Source of the DNA: Polymorphobacter multimanifer | GTDB taxonomy: Bacteria; Pseudomonadota; Alphaproteobacteria; Sphingomonadales; Sphingomonadaceae | Reading direction: 5' to 3' | Length of the DNA stretch: 64,000 nt | NCBI RefSeq assembly: GCF_014205635.1 | Contig: NZ_JACIIV010000013.1 | Span: 62,001 to 126,000 of the forward strand | Part shown: piece after piece, positions 29,279 through 37,895 of the stretch | How positions within the stretch are numbered: the first letter of the stretch is position 1 | Layout of the letters: each line of letters begins with the position of its first letter | Notes under the pieces: model-generated | Told to the model about the DNA's origin: nothing | Databases searched by the model: none | What the model saw: only the letters and a program-made list of their open reading frames with translations | Made by a program: the position numbers and the translations under genes

Positions 29279-30049
29279 ATGGTTGCCACCGAACAGGCGA
29301 GGATTGCCCCTGCCAGGGTATCGCATGATCTGCAATTGGCGGACCTGCGAGCCGCCCTTGCCGCCGGCTGGCGCGATTACCGCGCGCACCCCGGCTATGG
29401 GCTGTTCTTTGCCGGAATCCATGTGGTGTCGGGGCTGCTGATCGGCTTTGTGCTGGTGACGCGCGGTGAGCTTTCGTGGCTGGCATCGGCGGCGGCGGGT
29501 TTTCCGATCCTCGCACCCTTTGCGGCAGTGGGGCTGTATGAGGTGAGCCGGCGCCGCGAACTGGGGCTGCCGCTCGGCTGGGGGGTGGTGCTGGGCGCCG
29601 TCCGCGGGCGCGGCGACGAGCAGATCCTGTCGATGGGAGTGATCCTGTTCGTGGCGTTCGCCTTCTGGCTGATGGTGGCGCACGGCATCTTCGCGGTGTT
29701 CATGGCCGATGCGGCTGTGGGCGGTGATTTGCTGGCGGCGTTGGGCACGCGGGCGGGCGCAATGATGCTGGCGTTCGGCGGCGGGGTGGGGGCGCTGATG
29801 GCGCTGGGCTTTTACGCGATCACCGTGATGAGCCTGCCGATGCTCGTCGACCGCGAGGTGGACTTCATCACCGCGATCATCATGAGCCTTGCGACGGTGC
29901 GCGCGAACCCCGCAGTGATGCTCGGCTGGGCGGTGGTGATCGCGGTGCTGCTGGTGGTGGCGATGCTGCCGCTGCTGCTGGGGCTGTTCGTGGTGCTGCC
30001 GGTGCTTGGCCATGCCACCTGGCATCTGTATCGGCGCGTGGTGCGCTGA
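29279..30049 (+). CDS. DUF2189 integral membrane protein
   Basis: This 256-residue protein of the DUF2189 family has six predicted membrane helices after a soluble N-terminus of about 50 residues. The loop GFPILAPFAAVGLYEVSRRRELG (split here at about residues 78-100) is the family hallmark. The family is common in Alphaproteobacteria and its function unknown. A GGGGGGGAAA run precedes the ATG. It is not obviously tied to the catabolic genes around it. Confidence 0.82.
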   Translation: MVATEQARIAPARVSHDLQLADLRAALAAGWRDYRAHPGYGLFFAGIHVVSGLLIGFVLVTRGELSWLASAAAGFPILAPFAAVGLYEVSRRRELGLPLGWGVVLGAVRGRGDEQILSMGVILFVAFAFWLMVAHGIFAVFMADAAVGGDLLAALGTRAGAMMLAFGGGVGALMALGFYAITVMSLPMLVDREVDFITAIIMSLATVRANPAVMLGWAVVIAVLLVVAMLPLLLGLFVVLPVLGHATWHLYRRVVR

Positions 30050-30096
30050 CCGGCGGACGCGCTTCGCGATTTGCATTCGGTTTCGGCAGCGGGCAT

Positions 30097-30978
30097 GTGG
30101 CGGCGTTGCTTGTTGCAAGAGTATCGGCGTTGAGTGTTTCGCAGAAAATTGCGCGGTTCCGGGCGATTGCACGCGATGAAGGCAGTGATGAAGCCTGGGC
30201 GGCAATGCGCTTCTGGCTGCGAATGCAGCTGGGACTGCGGGTGCATGATCCGGTCGAGGATCGGCGGGTGGTGCTCGCCCGCCGGATCGAGCGCATTTTC
30301 GGTTCGACCGTTGCGCATGGGCCGTTTGCGGGGCTGAAGCTGGCCGGCGACAGCTGGTGGGGTGGTGCCGACCGCGCGGCGATGCTGCTGGGGCTTTACG
30401 AGCAGGATCTGTTGCACGCGCTGATAGCGGTGCCCGATCGCTATCGGCTGTTCGTCGATCTGGGTGCGGCCGATGGCTATTACGGGATCGGCATGCTGCT
30501 GAACGGGCGCTTCGACACATCATGGTGCTTCGAGATCAACCCCAAGGGCCGCGAGGTGATTGCCCGCAATGCCGCCCTCAACGGCGTGGCGGAGCGGGTG
30601 GTGATCGAGGGCGAGGCGCTGCCCGATTTCCACACCCGGCTGAGCGATGCCGAGCGCGCGCAAACCGTGCTGCTGGTCGATATCGAGGGGGGCGAGTTCG
30701 GGCTGCTCACCGCCGACGTGTTCCGGGCTTTCTCTGGCGCGATGATCTTCATCGAGGTGCATGATTGGGCCGTGAAGGATGGTGCGCGAAAGCTGGCCGG
30801 ATTGCGTGCCGATGCCGCGCAAACGCATGATATCAAGGTGATCCGCACGGGTGCTCGCGATCTTTCGGGCTTTGCCGAACTGCAGGGCTGGACCGATACC
30901 GACCGCTGGCTGCTCTGCTCGGAAGGCCGGCCGGAGCTGATGCAGTGGCTGCAGCTGACGCCGAGGACCGGCGCCTAG
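30097..30978 (+). CDS. FkbM-like SAM-dependent methyltransferase
   Basis: This protein of up to 293 residues has a Rossmann methyltransferase core: LFVDLGAADGYYGIGM (SAM-binding motif I), CFEINPKGREVIARNAALNG (acidic motif II and following helix) and VLLVDIEGGEFGLL with the FkbM-type DIEGGE signature. The first 110 residues are helical and poorly characterised. The start is uncertain: GTG at 30097 or TTG at 30130 (giving MSVSQKIARF). FkbM proteins often O-methylate sugars or natural products. Its stop shares CTAG with the convergent monooxygenase gene. Confidence 0.75.
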   Translation: MAALLVARVSALSVSQKIARFRAIARDEGSDEAWAAMRFWLRMQLGLRVHDPVEDRRVVLARRIERIFGSTVAHGPFAGLKLAGDSWWGGADRAAMLLGLYEQDLLHALIAVPDRYRLFVDLGAADGYYGIGMLLNGRFDTSWCFEINPKGREVIARNAALNGVAERVVIEGEALPDFHTRLSDAERAQTVLLVDIEGGEFGLLTADVFRAFSGAMIFIEVHDWAVKDGARKLAGLRADAAQTHDIKVIRTGARDLSGFAELQGWTDTDRWLLCSEGRPELMQWLQLTPRTGA

Positions 30979-31907
30979 CGCCTGAACAGCTTCGCTTTCG
31001 CCACAGAGACGGCCAGCGCTGCATCATACTCGCGGACAAGCTGGTCGGCGATCATGGCCAGTGGCTCGGTGCCGTGGATGGCGTGGAGGCCCTGGCCGGC
31101 GGACCAGACGTCTTTCCACCGCTTCTGGACGTCGCCGCCATAATCGCGCGCGATGGGTGCGGACAGGTTTTCAAGATCATAGCCGGCAGCCTTGAGGCTG
31201 GGCTTGAGCCAGCTTGCCGCGGTGCCGGTGACGGCCGGGCTGACGACGAGATCGTCGATCGCGCAATCGGCGAGCATGGCCTTGTAGGCGGGCTGGGCGA
31301 GGCTTTCTTCGGCCGCGATGAAGCGCGTGCCCATGTAGACGAGATCGGCGCCTGCTGCGGTGGCGCCGAGGATGCCGGCACCATCGGCGATGCCGCCGCC
31401 GACGCAGACCGGTCCGTGGAAGAACTGGCGCAGCGCCGATACGAAGGCGAAGGGCGAGAGCTGGCCGGTGTGGCCCCCTGCCCCCGCACTCACGCACACC
31501 AGGCCATCGGCGCCGACCACCGCCGCCTTGCGCGCGAGGCTGATGGTGGTGACATCGGCGAACACCAGCCCGCCATAGCCGTGCACGACCTCGATTGCGG
31601 GCTTCGGGCTGCCGAGTGCCGTGATGACCATCGGCGGCTTGTGCTTGGCGACGAGTGCGAGATCCTCGGAGAGCCGCGGATTGCTGGCGTGGGTGACGAG
31701 GTTGGCAGCCCAGGGGGCATCGCCGACGGCGGCGGTGATCTGCGCCATCCAGCCATCGAGCTCGGCCGCGGTGCGGGCATTGGGGGCGGGGAAGCTGCCG
31801 ATGAGCCCGGCCTTGCATGCGGCGATGACCATCTCCGGGCCGGAGACGAGGAACATGGGTGCGACGACCACAGGCAGCCGCAGGCGGTGGAGAATATTGC
31901 GGAGCAT
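30975..31907 (-). CDS. Nitronate monooxygenase / 2-nitropropane dioxygenase-like flavoprotein
   Basis: This 310-residue FMN-dependent TIM-barrel protein has PVVVAPMFLVSG at the N-terminus, SAGAGGHTG (FMN/substrate loop), and GGIADGAGILGATAAGADLVYMGTRF split between phosphate-binding strands at about residues 185-210. Family members oxidise nitronates, but many in catabolic clusters act as enoyl reductases or have unknown roles. It is the last gene of a three-gene minus-strand operon with a thiolase and a DapB-like dehydrogenase (overlaps of one and four bases). The neighbourhood suggests a role in CoA-ester catabolism. Confidence 0.85.
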   Translation of the reverse strand: MLRNILHRLRLPVVVAPMFLVSGPEMVIAACKAGLIGSFPAPNARTAAELDGWMAQITAAVGDAPWAANLVTHASNPRLSEDLALVAKHKPPMVITALGSPKPAIEVVHGYGGLVFADVTTISLARKAAVVGADGLVCVSAGAGGHTGQLSPFAFVSALRQFFHGPVCVGGGIADGAGILGATAAGADLVYMGTRFIAAEESLAQPAYKAMLADCAIDDLVVSPAVTGTAASWLKPSLKAAGYDLENLSAPIARDYGGDVQKRWKDVWSAGQGLHAIHGTEPLAMIADQLVREYDAALAVSVAKAKLFRR

Positions 31908-33070
31908 CAGAGCCTTTCCCCGAGGCGTTCAACGATCATCGCGACGCCGACGCCCTGCGCGCCGCTGGCCACCACCAGCCCGTAGCGACCATCGACATGA
32001 TCGAGCGCATCGAGCAGCGTTGCGGTGAGGATGGCGCCGGTGGCGCCCATCGGGTGGCCGCGCGCGACATGGCCGCCGGCGATGTTCACCCGCGCCGGAT
32101 CGACCGGAAAATCGCGCAGGAATTTGGCTTGCGTCACGGCAAAGGCCTCCATGAACTCGGTGGCGTCCATCTGTTCGAGGGTAAGGCCGGTGCGGGCGAG
32201 GACGCGCTCCATGGCGGTGAAGCCGGCGGTGAGCGAGGCGCGGACATCGCCGCCGGCCTCGGCAAAGGCCAGGATGCGGGCGCGGGGAGGCGGCAGCGCG
32301 GCGTCGGCGGGGCCGATGAGGGCGACGGCGGCGCCATCGGCGAGCGGTGGCGCATGGCCCATGGTGTGGCGATGATCGATGGGCGCATCGCCGAGGATCG
32401 ACCGATATTGCGCGGCGAGGCCGGGGAAGGCGGGCGGCAGCGCGGCCAGCGATGCGGCGCTGGTGGTGCGCGGGGTTTCGTCGGCGGTGAGGCCGGCCAT
32501 CGGGACCACCGAGGCGTTCATTGCAGCGGGGGCGGCGGCGGCGCGGGACTGGCTGGTGAGAGCGACGGCATCGAGCTCGGCACGGGTGATGCCCTCGGCT
32601 TGCGCCAGCAGGTCGGCGGCGAGGGCGACGGGGATGTAGCGACTGAGGTCGGGAAGATCGGTGGCGGTATAATGGGCGGCATTGTCGGCCATGAAGGGCA
32701 CGCGGCTGAGCATTTCCACACCGCCGGCGAGGCTGTGGATGCTCTGGCCGCTGTCGGCGGCGGCATGGGCGATGCCGATGGCGGTGAGGCCACCGGCGCA
32801 GAAATTGTTGAGGCTCTGCGCGGCGGTGGTGGCGGGGAGCCCGGCCTTGAGCTTGGCGACCATGGCGATATGGCCGCCCTGGGCTGCCACCTGGCCAACG
32901 CAGGAGAGGATGAGCCGCTCGGCACGCGCGCGGACCGGACGGCCGCGGGCTTCGAGATGATCGATGCAGGCGGCGACAAGCTCCTCGGGCATCATGCCGG
33001 CGAGGGCGCCGCCGGGCTTGCCCTTGCCGCGCGGGGTGCGGACGGCATCGTGGATGAAGATTTCGGTCAT
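31907..33070 (-). CDS. Thiolase (acetyl-CoA C-acyltransferase) with altered C-terminal active site
   Basis: This 387-residue protein has the thiolase fold with nucleophilic Cys91 in LNNFCAGG and catalytic His339 in GGHVARGHPMGATG. The position of the second catalytic Cys (CxGxGxG in classical thiolases) aligns with Ser369 in VVASGAQGVGVAM, so the general acid/base may be replaced. It could still act as a thiolase with altered chemistry or have another acyl-transfer role. It lies mid-operon, overlapping the DapB-like gene by four bases and the flavoprotein gene by one. Confidence 0.87.
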   Translation of the reverse strand: MTEIFIHDAVRTPRGKGKPGGALAGMMPEELVAACIDHLEARGRPVRARAERLILSCVGQVAAQGGHIAMVAKLKAGLPATTAAQSLNNFCAGGLTAIGIAHAAADSGQSIHSLAGGVEMLSRVPFMADNAAHYTATDLPDLSRYIPVALAADLLAQAEGITRAELDAVALTSQSRAAAAPAAMNASVVPMAGLTADETPRTTSAASLAALPPAFPGLAAQYRSILGDAPIDHRHTMGHAPPLADGAAVALIGPADAALPPPRARILAFAEAGGDVRASLTAGFTAMERVLARTGLTLEQMDATEFMEAFAVTQAKFLRDFPVDPARVNIAGGHVARGHPMGATGAILTATLLDALDHVDGRYGLVVASGAQGVGVAMIVERLGERL

Positions 33071-34113
33071 GCGAAACGGCCCTTCCAGGGCGAGGCGGGC
33101 ATGTGCGCGAACAGCCCGGGCGGGGCGGCGAGCACATCGGGAATGGCGTTGAGGGCGACCGCGATGGTGGCATCGGAGAGGGCGCGGCTGGGCGGGGCAG
33201 CGGGATCGGCCTCGGAAATGTCGAGCGTCATGTGCACATCGGGGCGGCCCTTGATGGTGATGGTCCAGTGGCCGGGGGCAGTGTCGCCGTGGAGGGCGCG
33301 GTCGGCGGTCCAGAGGATCGACATGGTGAGGGCAATGCCGTTGCCGTAGTGGCCGGTCCAGCGCCAGCGGGTGGCAGCGACGGTGCCTTGCGCGATGCGG
33401 CCGGCGGCGATGGCCATGTCGTGCGGGGCAAGGGTGAGCTCGTGATCGGGATCGAGCCGGTCGAGCGAGGTGCCGAGGGCGGCGGCGGCGTGGTGGAAGA
33501 CCTCGCTGAACAGCGCCGTGTAGAGCGTGGCGAGCGGGCCTTGGCGAATGTCTCCGGCGGCGGGATCGGAGCCGAGGCCCATCAGATCGAAGACGAAGGC
33601 GGGGCTCGCCATCGCGCTGGCGTCGACGGTTTCCTGCATGGTGATGCTTTCGACATGGCTGCAGAGTGCCGTGGCGCCGAGCGCCAGCCGCTCGACGACG
33701 AAGCCGGGGGAGACGCCGATGCCCGCCAGGGTGACACCGCCTTCGATGGCGGCGGCCTTGAGCTTGTCGGCATAAGCCGCACCTTGGGCGGCGGGCCAGT
33801 GGAATCCCGCGGTGCTGATGACGTTCTTGCCCGAGGCGAGCAGGCGGCAGACATCCTCGGCGAGCGCATCATAGGGCAGCGTGATGCGCGGGGTGTGGAT
33901 GACGATGTCGGCCGGGGTGGCGAGCGTGGCTTCGATGTCGCTGGTCGCGAGCACGCCGGTGAGCGGGCGGCGGGCAATGGTGCCGGCATCGACACCGGCC
34001 TTGGCGGCGCCATAGACATGGACGCCGACGAGCTCGATATCCGGGGCGTCGATGAGGCGGCGAAGCGATGTGCGGCCGAGCGCGCCGGTGGCCCATTGGA
34101 TGGCGCGAATCAT
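33067..34113 (-). CDS. DapB-like NAD(P)-binding dehydrogenase
   Basis: This 348-residue protein has an N-terminal Rossmann fold (MIRAIQWATGALGRTSLRRL) and a dihydrodipicolinate-reductase-like C-terminal domain. It matches a group of uncharacterised oxidoreductases found in steroid, lipid and aromatic degradation clusters, sometimes labelled 2,4-diaminopentanoate dehydrogenase-like. The segment VISTAGFHWPAAQG and the hinge ITLAGIGVSPGFVVE fit that group. It heads the three-gene operon and diverges from a CoA ligase across a 77-base gap that contains a perfect palindrome AGTCGACT (34157-34164). The reaction is unknown. Confidence 0.75.
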   Translation of the reverse strand: MIRAIQWATGALGRTSLRRLIDAPDIELVGVHVYGAAKAGVDAGTIARRPLTGVLATSDIEATLATPADIVIHTPRITLPYDALAEDVCRLLASGKNVISTAGFHWPAAQGAAYADKLKAAAIEGGVTLAGIGVSPGFVVERLALGATALCSHVESITMQETVDASAMASPAFVFDLMGLGSDPAAGDIRQGPLATLYTALFSEVFHHAAAALGTSLDRLDPDHELTLAPHDMAIAAGRIAQGTVAATRWRWTGHYGNGIALTMSILWTADRALHGDTAPGHWTITIKGRPDVHMTLDISEADPAAPPSRALSDATIAVALNAIPDVLAAPPGLFAHMPASPWKGRFA

Positions 34114-34190
34114 TCTTTGCCCCTCATGGTTGCACCTTGCATTGTCTGCCCGAGTGAGTCGACTTATGAAAGTGGCGGGGAGAGAGCAGC

Positions 34191-35831
34191 ATGTATCTGA
34201 CGTCGAAAACGCGGATTGCCGACTATGAAGCGCGCGGCTGGTGGCAGGGCCGGTCGGTCGATGCGCTGTTCCAGCAGGTCGGGCTGACCGGCGGTGACGA
34301 GCTGGCGCTGTGCGATCCGCTTAACCGCGAGGCGCTCGATGGCCGGCCGGCGGAGCGGCTGAGCTGGGCGGCGCTGCATGACCGGGTGGAGCGGGTGGCG
34401 GGGAGCCTGCTGGGCGCCGGGTTGGCCAAGGACGATGTGGTGGTGGCGCAGCTGCCCAACACGGTGGATGCGGTGGCGCTGGTGCTGGCGTGCGCGCGGC
34501 TGGGGGTGATCATCTCGCCGGTGGTGATGCAATATCGCGCGCATGAGCTGGGGCATATCGTCGGCAAGACGCGCCCCAAGGCGTTCGTGACGGTTGAGCG
34601 GTTCGGCGGGCATGACCATGCGGCGATGGCGGCGGCGCTGGGCGTGCGCGTGCTGCTGGCGCATGAGCTGGCGGCGGGCGATCCCGCGCCGGTTGTCGAC
34701 TATGTGATGGCACACCCGACCGAGGGCGGCGAGGTGATGACGATCTGCTGGACGAGCGGCACCGAGAGTGCCCCCAAGGGCGTGCCGCGCGACCATAACC
34801 ACTGGATATTGAACGCGCAGGTGGTGGCGGAAGCGGCGGGGATGGCGGACGGCGATGTGATCCTCAACCCCTTCCCGCTGGTGAACATCGCTTCCATCGG
34901 CGGAATGATGCTGCCCTGGCTGTGGCTCAGGGGACGGATGGTGCTGCATCATCCTTTCGATCTGCCGCTGTTTTTACAGCAGATTGCCGCCGAGCGGGTG
35001 ACTTACACGATTGCGCCGCCGGCGGTGCTGACGGCGTTGCTGATGCAGCCGGCGATTTTGGCGGCGACCGATATTTCCAGCTTGCGGGCAATCGGCTCGG
35101 GGTCGGCGCCGCTCTCGCCGTTCCTGATCGGCGGGTGGCGGGACAAGCATGGGATCGAGATCTGCAACATCTTCGGGTCGAACGAGGGGTGTTCGCTGTT
35201 CTGCGGGCCGGTCGATGTGCCCGACCCGGAGCTGCGCGCGCGCTATTTCGTCCACACGGGCCAGAAGGGCATTACCGGCGAGGTGGTGCACACGCGGCTG
35301 GTCGACGCGGCAACCGAGGCGGAGATCACGGCGCCGGGGCAGGTCGGCGAGTTGCGGCTGGCGGGGGGCAATGTGTTCTCGGGCTATTGGGAAGACACCG
35401 AGCTCAACGCCCGCGCCTTTGACGACAAGGGCTATTTCCGCACCGGGGACCTGTTCGAGATTGCCGGCGAAGGTGAGCTGGCGCGCTTCTACCGCTTTGT
35501 GGGCCGCTCGAAGGAGATCATCGTGCGCGGCGGGGTGAACATCTCGCCGGCCGAAATCGACGATCTGCTGGTGGGGGCGCCCGACCTGCTCGAAGCGGCG
35601 ACAGTGGGCATTCCCGACGAGGTGCTCGGCGAGCGCGTGGCGGTGGCGGTGGTGCCGCGCGAGGGGGCGACGCCGTCGATCGCGTCACTCGGCGCCTGGC
35701 TGGAGGGCAAGGGCTGCGCGATCTTCAAGCGCCCCGAACGGCTCGTGGTGGTGGAAAAACTGCCGCGCAATGCGATGAACAAGGTGGTGCGCGATGTGCT
35801 GCGGGCGGAGGTGGTCAAGCGGATGGGGTGA
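34191..35831 (+). CDS. AMP-forming acyl/aryl-CoA ligase
   Basis: This 546-residue class I adenylate-forming enzyme has the P-loop ICWTSGTESAPKGVPRDHNHW, the adenine motif NIFGSNEGCSLF, the hinge YFRTGDLFEI and FYRFVGRSKEIIVRGGVNISPAEID, and the catalytic Lys in LPRNAMNKVVRDVL. All key residues are present. It would activate a carboxylic acid as its CoA thioester. A GGGGAGAGAG ribosome site is seen. It diverges from the DapB/thiolase/flavoprotein operon, which suggests shared control and a shared pathway. Substrate unknown. Confidence 0.88.
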   Translation: MYLTSKTRIADYEARGWWQGRSVDALFQQVGLTGGDELALCDPLNREALDGRPAERLSWAALHDRVERVAGSLLGAGLAKDDVVVAQLPNTVDAVALVLACARLGVIISPVVMQYRAHELGHIVGKTRPKAFVTVERFGGHDHAAMAAALGVRVLLAHELAAGDPAPVVDYVMAHPTEGGEVMTICWTSGTESAPKGVPRDHNHWILNAQVVAEAAGMADGDVILNPFPLVNIASIGGMMLPWLWLRGRMVLHHPFDLPLFLQQIAAERVTYTIAPPAVLTALLMQPAILAATDISSLRAIGSGSAPLSPFLIGGWRDKHGIEICNIFGSNEGCSLFCGPVDVPDPELRARYFVHTGQKGITGEVVHTRLVDAATEAEITAPGQVGELRLAGGNVFSGYWEDTELNARAFDDKGYFRTGDLFEIAGEGELARFYRFVGRSKEIIVRGGVNISPAEIDDLLVGAPDLLEAATVGIPDEVLGERVAVAVVPREGATPSIASLGAWLEGKGCAIFKRPERLVVVEKLPRNAMNKVVRDVLRAEVVKRMG

Positions 35832-35904
35832 GTGCGGCTGGCTGTGCAACGCTTCTGTCATGTTTGGCAGACCAGATGGCGGCGTTTTCAAAAGGAGGCA
35901 GACC

Positions 35905-36729
35905 ATGCCCTATGTGACCGCAAGCACCGACAAAACGCAGATCCATTATGTCGAGCAGGGCGAAGGCCGGCCGGTGGTGCTGGTGCATGGCTGGCCGCTG
36001 AGCCACCGGATGTGGGAGGCGCAGATCGCAGCCCTCGTCGATGCGGGATATCGCGTGATCGCCTATAATCGCCGCGGCTTCGGCGACTCGGGCAAGCCCG
36101 GCGGCGGCTATGATTATGACGTGTTCGCGGCCGATCTCGACGATCTTGTGACAGCACTCGACCTGCACGACCTGGCGCTGGTCGGCTTCTCGATGGGGGG
36201 CGGCGAGGTGGCGCGCTACATCGGAAGGTATGGAACCGGCCGCCTTGCCAGGGCAGCGTTGCTCGGCGCGGTGCCGCCCTTCCTTCTCCAGACCGACGAC
36301 AATCCGCATGGCGCGCCGCGCGAAATGTTCGAGGGCATGGTGGCGGGGCTGAAGGCGGATCGGATCGGCTTTCTCGACCAGTTCTTTCCCAATTTCTACA
36401 ACAGCGACGCCGGCTATCCGGGGCATGGAGCCGACCTCATCGCGTTCAGCAAGTGGATCGCCTGGGCGGCCTCCCCGCTGGCGACACAGGCTTGCGTGAT
36501 GGCGTTCGGCACGACCGACTTCCGCGCCGATCTTGCGCGGTTCGACGTGCCGACGCTGATCGCGCATGGCGATGCCGACCGGATCGTGCCGATCGAGGGG
36601 TCGGCGCTGCTTTCACACGCGCTCATCCCGGGCAGCCGGCTGGAGGTTCTGGAGGGAGCGCCGCATGGGTTTGCCGCGACGCATGCGGGGGCGCTGAATG
36701 CGCTGCTGATCGACTTCTTGCGCGATTGA
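35905..36729 (+). CDS. Alpha/beta hydrolase (non-heme chloroperoxidase/arylesterase type)
   Basis: This 274-residue alpha/beta hydrolase has the oxyanion-hole segment VVLVHGWPLSHRMW, the nucleophile elbow GFSMGG with Ser96, the acid in HGDADRIVP, and the catalytic His at about residue 254 in APHGFAATH. The close pattern to cofactor-free chloroperoxidases and arylesterases is clear; physiological reactions are generally ester or lactone hydrolysis. A very strong AAAGGAGG lies seven bases before the ATG, which fixes the start. It could hydrolyse an ester in the adjacent pathway or be independent. Confidence 0.88.
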   Translation: MPYVTASTDKTQIHYVEQGEGRPVVLVHGWPLSHRMWEAQIAALVDAGYRVIAYNRRGFGDSGKPGGGYDYDVFAADLDDLVTALDLHDLALVGFSMGGGEVARYIGRYGTGRLARAALLGAVPPFLLQTDDNPHGAPREMFEGMVAGLKADRIGFLDQFFPNFYNSDAGYPGHGADLIAFSKWIAWAASPLATQACVMAFGTTDFRADLARFDVPTLIAHGDADRIVPIEGSALLSHALIPGSRLEVLEGAPHGFAATHAGALNALLIDFLRD

Positions 36730-36898
36730 GGGCGCTGCTTTTGGCTTGGGGAACGGCTTGGCGGGAGTGGTGGATAAAAGCGGGATGGATGATTTTCGGA
36801 GGTCGATGCAAGCGAAGCGGACGCAGTTTGGCGATATCGGTAATGACCGAAAGCGACCAAATTGCGAACATGCGCGAGCTAGTCGCAAATGTGGATGG
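36730..36898. other. Gap at the edge of a lower-GC pocket, no gene seen
   Basis: After the hydrolase gene base composition drops and codon structure disappears. I see no convincing coding frame, promoter or hairpin here. The pocket continues into the HEPN-like gene and to about 37.8 kb, and its composition suggests acquired DNA. Confidence 0.4.
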
Positions 36899-37519
36899 TC
36901 ACTCGCCCCCCTGAGGAGGGTTCATCTGCTTCGGCCAGATAACCTGACCAGGACTTTCCGATCCAGGGAATTGAAAGCCAAGGGAAGTCACCGTATCGAG
37001 GACATCGCAAGCAAGGCCCACAACGGCCTTGCGGGTAGCACGAAGAAAGTCAATGTCGACCAAGGTCTCGAAGACTGCCAGCTTACGATTGACGAACTTA
37101 GGCAACGTCTTTCCTTGATCATCAGGCTTTCCCCAAGAACCATGACAAAGGACGTTCCGAATGTCTTTCGCATTCATCAAGTTATCGATGAGGCCTTCGT
37201 AGTCCTGCCCCTTAGTTTTGTCGTTCTCGGCGAGCGCTTTCTTATATGCGAAGAGGAGACCTCCAAGCTGATCGGTCAGCGTCTTTTCAAGCGTCTTGAT
37301 CCATTCGCTCAAAGCATCGGGGTCTGCGTCGGGATCGAACTCCTTCATACCCGTGAGCGCAAATATCGCCTTGCCAAGCATCTCTTCTAGGAAGCCAAAA
37401 ACTGCCACCGTGCGGCCCAATTCCTCCCAAAACTGCGCACTGTGAGCGTTCGTGGGATAATCGTCCGGTAGCTTTTCTCGGGCGATGATATGCCCGCGAT
37501 GTTGTTCTACGTGTGGCAT
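36899..37519 (-). CDS. Protein of unknown function with HEPN-like RX4H motif
   Basis: This 206-residue mostly helical protein is coded in DNA of clearly lower GC than its neighbours. Residues 121-126 (R-N-V-L-C-H, within KDIRNVLCHGSW) match the R-phi-X3-H motif of HEPN-domain ribonucleases and toxins. They lie at the start of a predicted helix after long amphipathic helices (about 30-56 and 70-98), as in that fold. No nucleotidyltransferase or other antitoxin gene is adjacent. The start MPHVEQ at 37519 is preferred over a frame eight codons longer. HEPN assignment rests on the motif and helical pattern only. It looks like a horizontally acquired single gene. Confidence 0.6.
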   Translation of the reverse strand: MPHVEQHRGHIIAREKLPDDYPTNAHSAQFWEELGRTVAVFGFLEEMLGKAIFALTGMKEFDPDADPDALSEWIKTLEKTLTDQLGGLLFAYKKALAENDKTKGQDYEGLIDNLMNAKDIRNVLCHGSWGKPDDQGKTLPKFVNRKLAVFETLVDIDFLRATRKAVVGLACDVLDTVTSLGFQFPGSESPGQVIWPKQMNPPQGGE

Positions 37520-37883
37520 CTTTGACCTCCGTCGCCTCCACAAATCAACTAACTATCGAACCATGACTTTTCGTATACATAGATACAACCGTCTGGACCA
37601 ATGCTACTCTTCGCGATGTCAGCTTTACCCAAATTCGGCCATCGAGTTTCTAATCAGTCTCGTCCGCTTTAAGGTTGAAGGCCCGCTGCCGCCCGTCCGT
37701 CGGCCAGCTCCTGCCACCATCCAGCCCGCGCTCTGGAGCCGTCGACCCTGCCCAGAGCGGAGTGCAACAGAAGCAAGAACCACCGTCTTCGCCTGATTGA
37801 CGCGGGGTACCGCTTTGCTTGGGGAGCAAATCGATCGGGATGCGATCTAATGCATTGCAGCGTTGGAGAAGCGGGGCCCCGGA
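37520..37883. other. 364-base gap without a recognised gene
   Basis: The stretch begins in lower-GC DNA upstream of the HEPN-like gene, where its promoter should lie. It then passes into ordinary GC-rich sequence around 37680. An open frame at 37485-37796 (plus) has no ribosome site, no family resemblance and poor codon pattern, so I do not call it. The composition step near 37.68 kb probably marks the edge of an acquired segment. A palindromic repeat starts at its right edge. Confidence 0.5.
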
Positions 37884-37895
37884 TCAAGTCCGGGG
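37877..37895. repeat. Palindromic repeat overlapping a gene end (7-base stem, 5-base loop)
   Basis: CCCCGGA (37877-37883) and TCCGGGG (37889-37895) form a perfect hairpin. The loop contains the stop codon of the minus-strand DUF59 gene (37884-37886). Palindromes of this type with a CTTGA/TCAAG loop are a familiar dispersed intergenic repeat in Alphaproteobacteria. Here the element appears to have supplied the last codons of the gene. Confidence 0.6.

Noticed and set aside
27443-30523. Minus-strand frame of over 1000 codons across the ligase and DUF2189 genes
   Set aside because: It crosses several well-supported plus-strand genes and is rich in His/Arg/Pro/Gln without any conserved domain.
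37485-37796. Possible small gene on the plus strand upstream of the HEPN-like gene
   Set aside because: No ribosome site, no family resemblance, and it starts inside the 5' end of the opposite gene.
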